64,000 bases of DNA from Spirirestis rafaelensis WJT71-NPBG6 (GCA_019359015.1 JAHHID010000005.1:1-64000), one strand, 5' to 3'. Shown: positions 1-8,249, numbered from the stretch's first letter. Made by a program: numbers and translations. Notes: a model not told the origin generated them from the sequence alone.

Positions 1-50
1 CCGAAGCTGCACGATTATCATTTTCATCTCAGGAAGTTTGAGTATTTTAA

Positions 51-239
51 CTGATTGACAAAAGGTGCTTTATTTTAAACTTTAACGGATGCACTGATAC
101 CAATTGTGCCAGTTGCGTAAGTCCTGCTGTGGTTAATACAGCTTCTTCTGTGGTTAATACAGCTTCTTCTGTGGTTAATACAGCTTCTTCTGTGGTTATG
201 AATGGTCAAGCTGTGATTAAGATTAGACGCTTCAGATAA
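51..239 (+). pseudogene. short repeat ORF without start codon (heptapeptide repeats)
   Basis: An open frame runs from just after a stop at 48-50 to a stop at 237-239 and has no ATG, GTG or TTG near its 5' end. It contains a Cys-rich stretch (GCTDTNCASC) followed by three copies of the heptapeptide SVVNTAS and a basic tail (VIKIRRFR). The repeats are encoded by a 21-bp tandem repeat, so the frame is kept by the unit length. No function is recognised. It could be the tail of a broken small secreted or repeat protein, or chance translation of a tandem repeat. Confidence 0.3.
128..198. repeat. 21-bp tandem repeat, about 3.4 copies
   Basis: The unit TGTGGTTAATACAGCTTCTTC occurs at 128-148, 149-169 and 170-190, with a partial fourth copy to 198. 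The three full copies are identical, which suggests recent expansion. The unit is a multiple of three and encodes a heptapeptide in the open frame described separately. Confidence 0.9.
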
Positions 240-361
240 ATTACGAAATTTTACCAGTAATTATCAACAGAAAAATTATAGTGATTTGTGGATTTTGCTG
301 AACCAGAATGTAGTTGCAGTAAGACATAGTAGCTTTAGAAACCTGATAAGGAAGTAAATTT

Positions 362-757
362 ATGTCTCTGAAAAAACGACGTACATCCCGCGTTCTAGAA
401 AATGCTGAGTTAAGATCCGCTGGGCTCAAGGCAATTGATGCCAATCTGGATCTTGGGGATGCTTGCAACTTGAAAAACCTGACACAACTAATGGAGGAGT
501 TACGCGCTAAGATAGATGCTCATAACACTGCTTTAACCGCGATTGACTCTTCCAAAACAGAGATTGAACTGTTAGAACAAACCTTAGGCAATCTCTCTGA
601 GAAGATGCTCATTGGGGTTGCTTTTAAATACGGCAAAGACAGCCGACAATATGAGATGGCAGGTGGAGTTCGCAAAAGTGAACGTATCCGCAAAAGCCGA
701 GTGACCCGCTTGAAAACTCTTGCACAGAAAGCATCCAGCGGTGCTCAAACTGTGTAG
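362..757 (+). CDS. hypothetical protein, 131 aa
   Basis: I do not recognise this protein. It starts at an ATG preceded by AGGAAG about seven bases upstream. The first 25 residues and the last 35 are rich in Arg and Lys; the middle (residues 30-80) is a heptad-like amphipathic helix with regular Leu and Ile, so a coiled coil or helical hairpin is likely. There is no signal peptide or membrane segment. The C-terminal segment ERIRKSRVTRLK could contact nucleic acid. Its downstream neighbours are gene fragments, so context gives no clue. Codon use and RBS look normal, so it is probably expressed. Confidence 0.6.
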   Translation: MSLKKRRTSRVLENAELRSAGLKAIDANLDLGDACNLKNLTQLMEELRAKIDAHNTALTAIDSSKTEIELLEQTLGNLSEKMLIGVAFKYGKDSRQYEMAGGVRKSERIRKSRVTRLKTLAQKASSGAQTV

Positions 758-844
758 ATGCCTGCATTGAGAACCACCGACGCGATCGCACTCATTTATA
801 TTGGCATTCTTAAGCAGCGATCGCTTCATTATACAAAATCATCG

Positions 845-906
845 TTATTAGGATATCGCTTTGAGGAGCATTAGCAAGAACCGCTTCAAGAAGTTAGAAA
901 ACACTT
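845..906 (+). pseudogene. 62-bp copy of the 3' end of the Coq4-like gene
   Basis: These 62 bases match 4923-4984, near the 3' end of the Coq4-family gene about 4.1 kb downstream, at all but one position. The mismatch turns a TGG (Trp) codon into TAG. Nothing of the rest of the gene is present. This is a partial duplication, probably left by recombination that also placed the phytochrome module between the two copies. Confidence 0.85.
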
Positions 907-943
907 AAAATTATAGTTACATGCATTTCCCGTATTTACTTAG

Positions 944-1168
944 CTTTACATTGAAATTGGGATGCCAGAAATGGATGGGTATATGCTGATTCGGCAAATT
1001 CGCTCGCTACCGTCTGAGCAAGGCGGAGAGATTCGAGCGATCGGACTAACAGCGTATGCTGGAGAGATTAACGAGCAACAAATTCTCCAAGCAGGATTCC
1101 AAAAACATTTGACCAAGCCAATAGAAGCAACGCAGTTAGCTATGGTAATTGCTAGCCTAATTAAATAA
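944..1168 (+). pseudogene. truncated response-regulator receiver domain
   Basis: The frame after a stop at 941-943 encodes the C-terminal half of a CheY-like receiver: the MPEMDGYMLIRQIR segment after beta-3, the LTAYA segment (beta-4, Thr/Ala switch) and HLTKPI with the conserved Lys. The N-terminal half with the acidic pocket is missing, and at the place of the usual Asp phosphoacceptor (SDIGMPEMDG in relatives) the sequence reads IEIGMPEMDG. Translation could start at ATG 962, giving 68 aa, but it could not be phosphorylated normally. It is probably the tail of a lost hybrid kinase. Confidence 0.7.
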
Positions 1169-1203
1169 TATAAAAAGTTATGATGATAAGTCGAGAGTAA
1201 CAG

Positions 1204-3327
1204 TTGGCTACAAATTCCGGTTTTAGAATGCTAAGAGATCAGTTCCTTCCTGAAAGCAAAGAAGCTCTGCTGGCTCGCATGGCGAACCGCATCCGGCAAT
1301 CGCTGAACCTCCAAGAGATTTTGGACGCAACTGTGGTCGAGTTGCGGGCATTTTTGCAAACCGACCGAACTAAAGTCTACCGCTTCGATCGCGATGGGCA
1401 TGGACACGTCGTTGCCGAAGCGAGTGCCCCCAACCGTCTGCCTTCTTTGTTGGGATTGCACTATCCATCTGATGACATTCCGCCCCAAGCGCGGGCTTTG
1501 TTTGTCAAAGCACGTACCCGCTCCATTGTCAATGTCAGCGAACAGCGCATTATCCTCAACTCGCTGCCGACCCCGAAAACGACGGCGACCGGGGACTTGA
1601 CCGTTAAAGAAGTGCAAGAGCAATCCCTCGAAGATATCTTAAGCCGACCGGTAGACCCCTGCCATGTGGACTATCTGACGCAGATGGGTGTGCAATCTTC
1701 TCTGGTGGTGCCAATAATTTATCAACAGGAACTCTGGGGGCTGTTGATCTCTCACCATGCCGAACCCAGAGAAATTACATCTGAAGATTTGCAGGTCGTC
1801 CAATTGCTTGCTGACCAGGTTTCATTAGCGATTACCCAGGCGAGTCTGCTGAGTCAGGTGCAGGAGCGGCAGCAACGAGAAGCGATCGTTAATCAGATTG
1901 CCGCCCTGCTGCACGCACCTCTGTCCCCTGAGCAGATTTTGCATAACGTTCTAGAGCAAGCAGTGAAAGCTTCTGGCAGTTCCGGCGGAAGATTGTACCT
2001 CACTTCCCCGGATGAGGCTTTACCAGCCCATCTTTATACTTATGGAAATCAGCCCGCCCCATCCGAGCTTGAGCAACCTGACTTACTAGAAAATCATCCC
2101 CTCTGGCAAGAGGTAGGGGTAACTCCTGCTCCCATCGACACTGCCTTAACCCAAGAAGATAAACCTGCCCTGCGAGTGGTAATTAATCTTCAGCAAGAAC
2201 CGCGTCTGCACCAATTGATTGAATCTTTCCAGACCACACCGATTCGGGGGTTGATTGTTCAACCGTTGTCTTATGGTAAAGAATTCCTGGGGTATCTAAC
2301 GTTCTTTCGTGACCAAATCGACACACAAAGTCTTTGGCGGGGCTGTGAGGAAGCCGATGAGCGTCAACAGCGACCCCGCCAGTCAATGGTGCAATGGCAG
2401 GCGCTTAAACAAGACCAGGCTCACCCTTGGAGCGTCGAAGAGATGGAACTCATCCAGTCTTTGAACATTCACCTATCACTTGCCGTACTGCAAAACCGCC
2501 TCTATCAGCGCGAACGTCAGCAACGCTTGGTAGTTGAAATGCATAACGAAGCTCTCTCTCATGCCCGAGCTGCCGCCGAAGAGGTGAGTCGCCTCAAGAG
2601 CAACTTCTTGGCTTCTACCAGCCACGAACTACGAACCCCTCTAGCCTCGACCTTGAACTACTTAAAGTTGCTCAAAGAGCGCCTTTATGAAGACGAAGAC
2701 GAGTTGCGCGAATATATCGACGGCGCTTACCAATCGACGCAAAATCTAGTTACTATCATTAACGATGTGCTTGACATTGCCAAGATTGAAGACGGGCGCA
2801 TAGCCTTAGATTTGGAGACAGTTTATCTGCAACAGCTTTTACAAGAGCAATGTTTCCTCTCTGGTGCCGAAAGCCGCTATAAGGCAATTCCTCTGACACT
2901 CGACTGTGAAATCGAGACTGTTTTCGCCGACAAGATCAAAGTCCGCCAGGTGATGACGAACCTGCTGGATAACGCCTTCAAATTCACAGATGAGGGTCAG
3001 ATTCATGTCCGGGCTGTCGTTGACAGTACTGGGAGAATGGCTCAGATTTCGGTGCGCGACACGGGCATCGGCATTGAGATGGAAAACTCAGAGCAACTGT
3101 TTGTCCCATTTGTGCAAGCTGATGGTTCTGCCCAGCGCTCTTACGGAGGCACTGGCTTAGGGCTGACTATCTGCAAGCGATTAGTGGAACTGATGGGTGG
3201 TAAAATCTGGCTTGAAAGCCCTGGGCTTGGGCAGGGTAGCACAGTAACCTTTACTCTGCCTCTAAAGGAACCGAGTCAGATAGCAGGTGAGGATTCTCTA
3301 ATTGAGCGCCAAGCCCCTAGCTTTTAG
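1204..3327 (+). CDS. knotless phytochrome-like sensor histidine kinase (GAF-PHY-HisKA-HATPase)
   Basis: Probable red/far-red photoreceptor kinase. Residues about 20-215 form a phytochrome-type GAF domain with the DIP motif (D91-I92-P93, in SDDIPPQAR) and a candidate bilin-binding Cys153 followed by His154 in PCHVDYL. Residues about 225-445 resemble a PHY domain: W378-R-G and the tongue motif PRQSM (391-395, PRxSF-like). A helix leads to HisKA (STSHELRTPL, phosphoacceptor His474) and HATPase_c (NLLDNAFKF, DTGIGI, GGTGLGL). There is no N-terminal PAS domain, as in Cph2-like group II phytochromes. The TTG start at 1204 gives 707 aa; ATG 1228 is an alternative. Two single-domain receivers follow, as in Cph1-Rcp1 loci. 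The output is unknown. Confidence 0.85.
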   Translation: MATNSGFRMLRDQFLPESKEALLARMANRIRQSLNLQEILDATVVELRAFLQTDRTKVYRFDRDGHGHVVAEASAPNRLPSLLGLHYPSDDIPPQARALFVKARTRSIVNVSEQRIILNSLPTPKTTATGDLTVKEVQEQSLEDILSRPVDPCHVDYLTQMGVQSSLVVPIIYQQELWGLLISHHAEPREITSEDLQVVQLLADQVSLAITQASLLSQVQERQQREAIVNQIAALLHAPLSPEQILHNVLEQAVKASGSSGGRLYLTSPDEALPAHLYTYGNQPAPSELEQPDLLENHPLWQEVGVTPAPIDTALTQEDKPALRVVINLQQEPRLHQLIESFQTTPIRGLIVQPLSYGKEFLGYLTFFRDQIDTQSLWRGCEEADERQQRPRQSMVQWQALKQDQAHPWSVEEMELIQSLNIHLSLAVLQNRLYQRERQQRLVVEMHNEALSHARAAAEEVSRLKSNFLASTSHELRTPLASTLNYLKLLKERLYEDEDELREYIDGAYQSTQNLVTIINDVLDIAKIEDGRIALDLETVYLQQLLQEQCFLSGAESRYKAIPLTLDCEIETVFADKIKVRQVMTNLLDNAFKFTDEGQIHVRAVVDSTGRMAQISVRDTGIGIEMENSEQLFVPFVQADGSAQRSYGGTGLGLTICKRLVELMGGKIWLESPGLGQGSTVTFTLPLKEPSQIAGEDSLIERQAPSF

Positions 3328-3343
3328 CTAGGGGCTTGGCGCT
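3305..3343 (+). terminator. perfect 18-bp hairpin over the kinase stop codon
   Basis: The arms AGCGCCAAGCCCCTAGCT (3305-3322) and AGCTAGGGGCTTGGCGCT (3326-3343) are perfect reverse complements around a TTT loop. The TAG stop (3325-3327) lies in the loop and right arm. There is no T-run after it, so a simple intrinsic terminator is unlikely. It may attenuate transcription, stabilise the 3' end, or set the ratio of kinase to the downstream receivers. Confidence 0.65.
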
Positions 3344-3470
3344 GGGAAGATACTTCACCTGACATAAAAAAGATGGGTATTTTTATGGATTTTAATATTT
3401 GGACGGCGATTAAAATCACCTGTGCCTTACTCTCATACATGAATGTAGGCGCTTCCACAGCACGGAGGTT

Positions 3471-3875
3471 TTGGTAACAATCTTGAATATCCTACTGGTT
3501 GAAGATAACCAACTCCTGGCTAAGGGAACCGCCAAACTAATCGAACGCTTGGGAAATCATCAGGTGTTTATTACTGCGGAACCAAAAGAGATCTTCCACT
3601 ACTGCGAAGCGGGGAAAGTAGAACTGGTGATTATGGATATCAATTTGCCGGGAGCTAGGTGGCAAGGAGAAAAAGTCGATGGCTCCATCCTGTCGCGCCA
3701 TCTGAAGGCACAATGGGAGCAAATACCGATTATCTTGGTCACGGCTTACACCATGCCCGCCGATCAACATCTCCTGTTGTCCCAATCTGGGGCTGACAGT
3801 TGCTATACCAAACCCATCACTGACTACGATGCCTTTTTGGATATGATTAGTCTTCTCGGTCAAAGGAGGAATTGA
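3471..3875 (+). CDS. single-domain response regulator (CheY/Rcp-like), first of two
   Basis: A 134-aa receiver with no output domain. It has the acidic pair in LLVEDNQ, the probable phosphoacceptor Asp56 in VIMDINLPG, the switch Thr in LVTAY, and the conserved Lys in CYTKPI. The start is TTG, supported by GGAGG at 3464-3468. A short insertion after beta-3 (ARWQGEKVDG) lengthens that loop relative to CheY. It sits 143 bp after the phytochrome kinase and six bp before a second receiver, so it is probably a phosphotransfer target of that kinase. Confidence 0.85.
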   Translation: MVTILNILLVEDNQLLAKGTAKLIERLGNHQVFITAEPKEIFHYCEAGKVELVIMDINLPGARWQGEKVDGSILSRHLKAQWEQIPIILVTAYTMPADQHLLLSQSGADSCYTKPITDYDAFLDMISLLGQRRN

Positions 3876-3881
3876 ATCCCT

Positions 3882-4289
3882 ATGTACAAGCTGGCGATTT
3901 TGGATGATGACGAACACTGGTGTCGGATCGTCCAACGCTTTTTGAAGGAAGAATATGCTGTGGCAACCTACAAGTCCGTGTCTAGGTTCTTATGGGAGTT
4001 AGAGGAACTAAACCAGTACGATATTTTTCTGATCGACTTCATGCTACCTACGGCTGCGTATGAGCTAAGTACAGATGGCATTGAAATCATTACCACTCTT
4101 AAGGCACGCTTCCCTCATTCTCCTGTGGTCATCCTCGCAACGGCTTACATGAGCAAGAATGAGTTAGAGGTGCATGGGAAACAAATGTGTCCAGAAGCGG
4201 ACGGATTTTTTGCTAAGGATGCTGGACTAGAAATATTGGCTCACCAAATGAAGCAACTGCTCACATCAGGTATAACTGAGGACAGGTAG
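3882..4289 (+). CDS. single-domain response regulator, second of two
   Basis: A 135-aa receiver with the acidic cluster DDDE near the N-terminus (residues 8-11), probable phosphoacceptor Asp52 in LIDFMLP, an ATAY segment, and a Lys in FFAKDAG. It has no effector domain and a loop insertion after beta-3 (TAAYELSTDG). Its RBS, AAGGAGG, lies inside the end of the preceding gene, so the two are probably co-translated. Two different receivers beside one kinase suggest a branched output. Confidence 0.83.
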   Translation: MYKLAILDDDEHWCRIVQRFLKEEYAVATYKSVSRFLWELEELNQYDIFLIDFMLPTAAYELSTDGIEIITTLKARFPHSPVVILATAYMSKNELEVHGKQMCPEADGFFAKDAGLEILAHQMKQLLTSGITEDR

Positions 4290-4397
4290 GGTAATTTAGC
4301 GTTGGTAAGCATAAAACGAGCGATCGTATAGAAACTGGAGTTTAGGCTAAAGCACGCGATCGCTACGCAGTCGCGGGGCATAATATTGATTATCCTT

Positions 4398-5003
4398 ATG
4401 CTAAACAAATTCCAACAAATCAAAGCAGCTCTAGCTTACAAAAACTCGGAAAACTTCGGCGATTTTGCCATTCTCAAAGCTGATTTATTGGGTGCAAAAG
4501 CCGATTCAGCATTATCATCTAAACTACAACAAGTAGTAGGATATCACCCAACAATTGATTTAGAAAAATTAAGTCAATATCCTCCAGGCACTTTTGGGCG
4601 AGAATATGCTAATCACATGCAAAAAAATCACCTGAAGCCATTTAACATCAGTCCGGAATTAGAAGAAGTTGCCAAACGCAACGTATTTGCCTTGCGATAC
4701 GCTTTAACTCACGATATTTTCCATCTTCTACTTGGCTTTGATACCAGTTACGCTGGAGAAATTGGCGTTCTTGCCTTCGCTGCCGCACAAAATTACAGCA
4801 AATCGCTAAAAATCGGCTTGTGGATGGCGAAATTTCTCTATCCAATCATTGCTTTACCACAAAGACAAGCGATTTTTGCCAACATGCACAAAGGGTTAGA
4901 ATTGGGCAAAAAAGCTAACTTTTTATTAGGATATCGCTTTGAGGAGCATTGGCAAGAACCGCTTCAAGAAGTTAGAAAACACTTGGGATTACCGCCAATT
5001 TAA
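4398..5003 (+). CDS. Coq4-family protein
   Basis: About 201 aa from ATG 4398; a TTG at 4386 would add four residues. The family mark is the HDxxH metal-site pattern with a following Glu: THDIFH then TSYAGE. In eukaryotes Coq4 acts in ubiquinone synthesis; in cyanobacteria, which make plastoquinone, the role of this family is not established. No signal peptide is seen. The last 80 bp are duplicated almost perfectly at 845-906. The gene follows the receiver pair on the same strand, but after a 108-bp gap. Confidence 0.75.
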   Translation: MLNKFQQIKAALAYKNSENFGDFAILKADLLGAKADSALSSKLQQVVGYHPTIDLEKLSQYPPGTFGREYANHMQKNHLKPFNISPELEEVAKRNVFALRYALTHDIFHLLLGFDTSYAGEIGVLAFAAAQNYSKSLKIGLWMAKFLYPIIALPQRQAIFANMHKGLELGKKANFLLGYRFEEHWQEPLQEVRKHLGLPPI

Positions 5004-5028
5004 CAATACTTGTAGATGGTTATGCAAA

Positions 5029-5517
5029 TTATTTTAAAATAGCCTGAGCCGTAGCGATCGCCTCTTCTACTTTTTCCACAACATAAACATTGTTCGGCGA
5101 GATTTTTTGAAAGAAAACTTTACTTTCTACATCGTCAGTTAACAAAATTACTTGCTTATTTCCCTTCAAAGCCAAAGCAATTTCTGACGCTGTTCCTGCA
5201 CCCATACCGCAGGCAATTACCAAATCACTCGAAAGTACATTAATATTATTACGAGCATTCCCCATATCAGTAAAAATGGCAATATCAACTGCTTCAGAAA
5301 TGCCTCGTTTACTATCATCGGGAAGAATCCCAATAACTAAACCATTGGTAGATTTTGCACCCTTACTCGCTGCATCCATCACACCGACATTTCTACCACC
5401 AGTGAGCAAAATCCATTGTTGTTGGGCTATCAGTTTACCAAGTTCATAGGCATTTTGCAAATCCTTTGCTGTCGCCTTTTCACCGGGTCCCATTACACCA
5501 ATAATGATTTTTCTCAT
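5029..5517 (-). CDS. LOG/SLOG-like nucleotide-binding protein (TIGR00725 type)
   Basis: A 162-aa Rossmann-like protein. It opens with IIIGVMGPGE, then has LLTGGRNVGVMDAASKGA (a GGRxxGxM-like loop) and GMGAGTASEIALAL, which parallels the PGGxGTxxE motif of LOG lysine-decarboxylase-like proteins. Members of this class bind nucleotide-derived ligands; the exact reaction is unknown. It is convergent with the Coq4-like gene, 25 bp apart. A good start ATG is at 5517; no clear operon partner is seen. Confidence 0.75.
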   Translation of the reverse strand: MRKIIIGVMGPGEKATAKDLQNAYELGKLIAQQQWILLTGGRNVGVMDAASKGAKSTNGLVIGILPDDSKRGISEAVDIAIFTDMGNARNNINVLSSDLVIACGMGAGTASEIALALKGNKQVILLTDDVESKVFFQKISPNNVYVVEKVEEAIATAQAILK

Positions 5518-5556
5518 AAGTGAATAACAACTTCATTAAACTAAGTACAGCGCCTT

Positions 5557-5790
5557 TTTAAACGCAGAGGTGAATCAGTCGGCGGAGTCGGTTTCCGTCC
5601 CGTCGAACTGATGAACCCGAAGGGTTCGCAGAGTAAGCGCTGAGATACGCAGAGTTTTTACGCAGTGTTTGATTGATTAGAAATTGGTGCAATTTTTTAC
5701 TAAACAGTCTGGAACAACTGCCTACACCAATAACATATCAAAATTCTTTTTTCCTGACTTCTGCCTTCTGCCTTCTGCCTTCTGCCTTAT
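5557..5790. repeat. intergenic dispersed repeats: CGCAGAG type and TTCTGCC heptamers
   Basis: The 275-bp gap between two minus-strand genes holds two repeat kinds. Bases 5557-5668 carry ACGCAGAG units (AACGCAGAGG, TACGCAGAGTTT) of a type common in Nostocales and seen again at about 29780-29830. Bases 5758-5789 are a perfect heptanucleotide tandem repeat of TTCTGCC. No gene is seen here. Confidence 0.8.
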
Positions 5791-5792
5791 AC

Positions 5793-6392
5793 TTACCACG
5801 CTTCAGCCCAATAAACAATTTCTGATGCTGAAATATCAATCGCTACCCCATAGCTGTCTCCATGATTCCATTTGAAGCCTGGGGTTCCTCTATTTTCTGC
5901 ATTTAATACCAATATTTCATAAGTGTTAGGAAAAGATTCTTGGGCATCACTAGTATAAAAGAAAGTTGTCGGCACGCCATTTGGTAAGTTTGCGTGGTCG
6001 TTTGTATTACCTCCTCTATATTTGTGTTTAGCAATTTCTCTGTACTTTAAAAGTACTTTTTTTATCTTTTCTGGGCGCTGTTTCATCCTAAGTTGAAGAT
6101 AACTGCCTTGTTGCAAGCCGGGAGAATAAGCAAGCCGCACATTTGTAGCATCCTCCGCAATTTCATGGGGAAAGTGTTTTATTTGTTTTTTATTAGACCA
6201 AATTTGATTACGAATTTCTCCATATCGTGTAGTATTAGTTATTGTCTCGGTTTCACCTGTATTGTTAGAAGCTTTCCTCAGAAAAAAACTGCCCCCGACA
6301 ATACCAAGGCTGCCTAGGGACAATAAAAATATCATGGCGATTTGAACTAAATGCGTAGACGTGTTGCGTCTTTCCGTCAGAAAAAGCTTCAT
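5793..6392 (-). CDS. membrane-anchored hypothetical protein, 199 aa
   Basis: I do not recognise the family. Residues about 17-39 form one hydrophobic segment (VQIAMIFLLSLGSLGIVGGSFF) preceded by charged residues, so the protein is probably anchored with most of it outside or in the periplasm. The soluble part is polar, with a basic region QRPEKIKKVLLKYREIAKHKYRGG, and ends in an aromatic-rich stretch. ATG 6392 is the only good start. It is flanked by repeat DNA and by ynfA, with no sign of an operon. Confidence 0.6.
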   Translation of the reverse strand: MKLFLTERRNTSTHLVQIAMIFLLSLGSLGIVGGSFFLRKASNNTGETETITNTTRYGEIRNQIWSNKKQIKHFPHEIAEDATNVRLAYSPGLQQGSYLQLRMKQRPEKIKKVLLKYREIAKHKYRGGNTNDHANLPNGVPTTFFYTSDAQESFPNTYEILVLNAENRGTPGFKWNHGDSYGVAIDISASEIVYWAEAW

Positions 6393-6517
6393 CTAATTGG
6401 GTGTATTTCAATTTTGCGGTTATACAAACTCTTATCTGAATTGGCAGAATTTTGAATCTAGCGTAAGACGTATTTTTTGATGAGAGTTTAATCAGATTTA
6501 ATTACTATGTCAATTTT

Positions 6518-6844
6518 TTACAGCCGATGCGGACTGAATAAAATCACAACTGTTCCTGTTAAACAAATTATTACGCCAAGCAAATCATAGTAATCTGGTT
6601 TTACGCCTTCAACTAACCATAACCAAACCAGAGATGAGAGAATGTAAATACCACCATAGGCTGCATATACTCTGCCAGCGTTTGAGGCATCTATTTTAGT
6701 TAGGGTAAAAGCGAAGATAATTAGAGCTAAGATACCGGGAATAATTAAAAATACGCTTTTTCCCAGTCTAAAAGTTGCCCAAAATGCGTAGCAACCGGAG
6801 ATTTCTCCTAATGCAGCAACTATAAATAAGATGAATGTTTGCAT
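6518..6844 (-). CDS. YnfA family membrane protein (UPF0060)
   Basis: A 108-aa protein of four predicted membrane helices, matching the usual YnfA length. The conserved [18 protein letters not shown] near the N-terminus and [20 protein letters not shown] in helix 3 mark the family. It is related in size to small multidrug exporters, but the transported substrate is not known. It stands alone between repeat-bearing gaps. Confidence 0.85.
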   Translation of the reverse strand: MQTFILFIVAALGEISGCYAFWATFRLGKSVFLIIPGILALIIFAFTLTKIDASNAGRVYAAYGGIYILSSLVWLWLVEGVKPDYYDLLGVIICLTGTVVILFSPHRL

Positions 6845-6904
6845 TTTCGGCTTGAGTTTAAACTAATCCGGTGTAAGTCCCCCAGGATAGGCGTGTTTTG
6901 CCTT

Positions 6905-7025
6905 ATCTCGTTCCCGCGCTCTGGGTGGGAATGCATTTATGTGGGCTGCTGCCTCGACACAAAGATATCTGGAGGCAGAGCCTCTATGAGTAGACGCTCC
7001 CATACAGAGTATGGGAGCGAGAAAA
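6905..7025. repeat. dispersed repeat with hairpins
   Basis: This gap between two minus-strand genes holds a GC-richer block with CGTTCCCGCGCTCTGGGTGGGAA, GGAGGCAGAGCCTC (hairpin at about 6971) and GCTCCCATACAGAGTATGGGAGC near 7000-7020. Such CGTTCCC/GGGAATGC blocks recur between cyanobacterial genes. No coding frame was judged real. Confidence 0.55.
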
Positions 7026-7066
7026 TCGCTCAATTACCATGAATAACATTCTCTTGCCTTACTTTG

Positions 7067-7957
7067 CTAAAAAGACCCGGCAATCATTCCTGCAAGGACG
7101 ATAAAACCAATCCAAACATTTTGCTTAAACATCTGCGCGTAAATAGGATTGGGAAGGTCTTTCTTGATTAATTGAAGATACTGCCAAATCCAGCCAACAG
7201 AAGCAATTGCAAGGCTAATCCAAAATGCAAAGTTAAGATGCATTAAGACACCTAGCCAACCAAGCAAAAAGATGGTTGCAGTAAAGAAAATTCCAATCGC
7301 CAGAGGTGCGCGATCGCCAAAAAACAATGCACTAGAATTAACACCAATACGCCGATCATCTTCGCGATCGCTCATAGCGTAAACTGTATCAAATCCTAAT
7401 GTCCACATCACAGTCGCACCCCAAAGTAACCAAGTCGGTTGTGAGAGGTTTTGCGTCACTGCGCTCCAACTAATCAACACACCAAAACCCCACGCGATCG
7501 AAAGCACTAACTGCGGTACAGGAAACACTCGTTTCGCACCTGGATAAAGCAGAATTACCGGCACTGCCGCCACACACAACCAAAAAGAAAGCGGGTTAAG
7601 ATAAAAAGCAAGAACCGCTGCACAAAACATCGCCACGATCGCGATAACAATACCAACTTTTATCGAAAGCGCACGAGAAGCAAGAGGGCGATCGCGAGTT
7701 CTTTCCACCTGTGGGTCGATGTCGCGATCCCACAAATCATTCACAATGCATCCAGCAGCACTTGTGGCGAGAGTACCTAAAGCTATTACACCAACCAGCG
7801 GTAAAGGTGGTTTCCCTGAAGCTGCCAAAAACACAGCCCAAAGCGCAGGAATCATCAAGATTAAGCGTCCTTCTGGTTTGTGCCATCGCAGTAGCCGGAT
7901 AATCACAAGCCACATTGGTTCGGTATTGCTTTCTGGTGTCGTCAGCATAGGTAGCAA
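7067..7957 (-). CDS. 4-hydroxybenzoate polyprenyltransferase (UbiA family)
   Basis: A 296-aa integral membrane prenyltransferase. Both Asp-rich motifs that bind Mg-prenyl diphosphate are present: NDLWDRDID near residue 73 and SDREDD near residue 195. Eight or nine membrane helices are predicted. In cyanobacteria this enzyme attaches a solanesyl chain to 4-hydroxybenzoate, an early step of plastoquinone synthesis. The start is uncertain: two Met codons lie within four residues. Several HIP1 sites lie inside the gene, as is usual for a native gene. Confidence 0.88.
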   Translation of the reverse strand: MLPMLTTPESNTEPMWLVIIRLLRWHKPEGRLILMIPALWAVFLAASGKPPLPLVGVIALGTLATSAAGCIVNDLWDRDIDPQVERTRDRPLASRALSIKVGIVIAIVAMFCAAVLAFYLNPLSFWLCVAAVPVILLYPGAKRVFPVPQLVLSIAWGFGVLISWSAVTQNLSQPTWLLWGATVMWTLGFDTVYAMSDREDDRRIGVNSSALFFGDRAPLAIGIFFTATIFLLGWLGVLMHLNFAFWISLAIASVGWIWQYLQLIKKDLPNPIYAQMFKQNVWIGFIVLAGMIAGSF

Positions 7958-8093
7958 AAATAACTAAAAATACTTCAATTCATACATCTTTACATCTATA
8001 GAATAGCTTTATTTGCTATTTTTGAGGCTCCCCACCCTGCCTGAGGGAGTATCAGTGGGGGTTCTTGCTTCAACAAGCAACCTTGCCTGGACA

Positions 8094-8249
8094 GATGACG
8101 TTACAATACGGTTCGGATAAGGTTTTTTGATGAAAATTATAGATCACAAAGACGCGATAAATCGCCGTCTTTACAATAATCAGTTTTTTGTAGAGACGGC
8201 GATTTATCGCGTCTCTTGCCTTAACACCAAGCGTATTGGATGACGTTAC
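8094..8249. repeat. 11-bp direct repeats flanking a palindromic element
   Basis: GATGACGTTAC occurs at 8094-8104 and again at 8239-8249, either side of the 85-bp palindromic element. This may be a target-site duplication or an older local duplication. The right copy begins a 39-codon open frame (8240-8359) starting MTLPWDKQKV, not recognised and probably not a gene. Confidence 0.5.
8141..8225. repeat. 85-bp palindromic dispersed element, copy 1
   Basis: Long imperfect inverted repeat with arms beginning AGACGCGATAAATCGCCGTC and a short loop holding TAATCAG. The outer flanks AGATCACAA and CTTGCCTTAAC are shared, in the same orientation, with a second 85-bp copy at 10752-10836, while the core is turned round between copies. 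It resembles small non-coding MITE- or REP-like elements of cyanobacteria. Confidence 0.85.
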
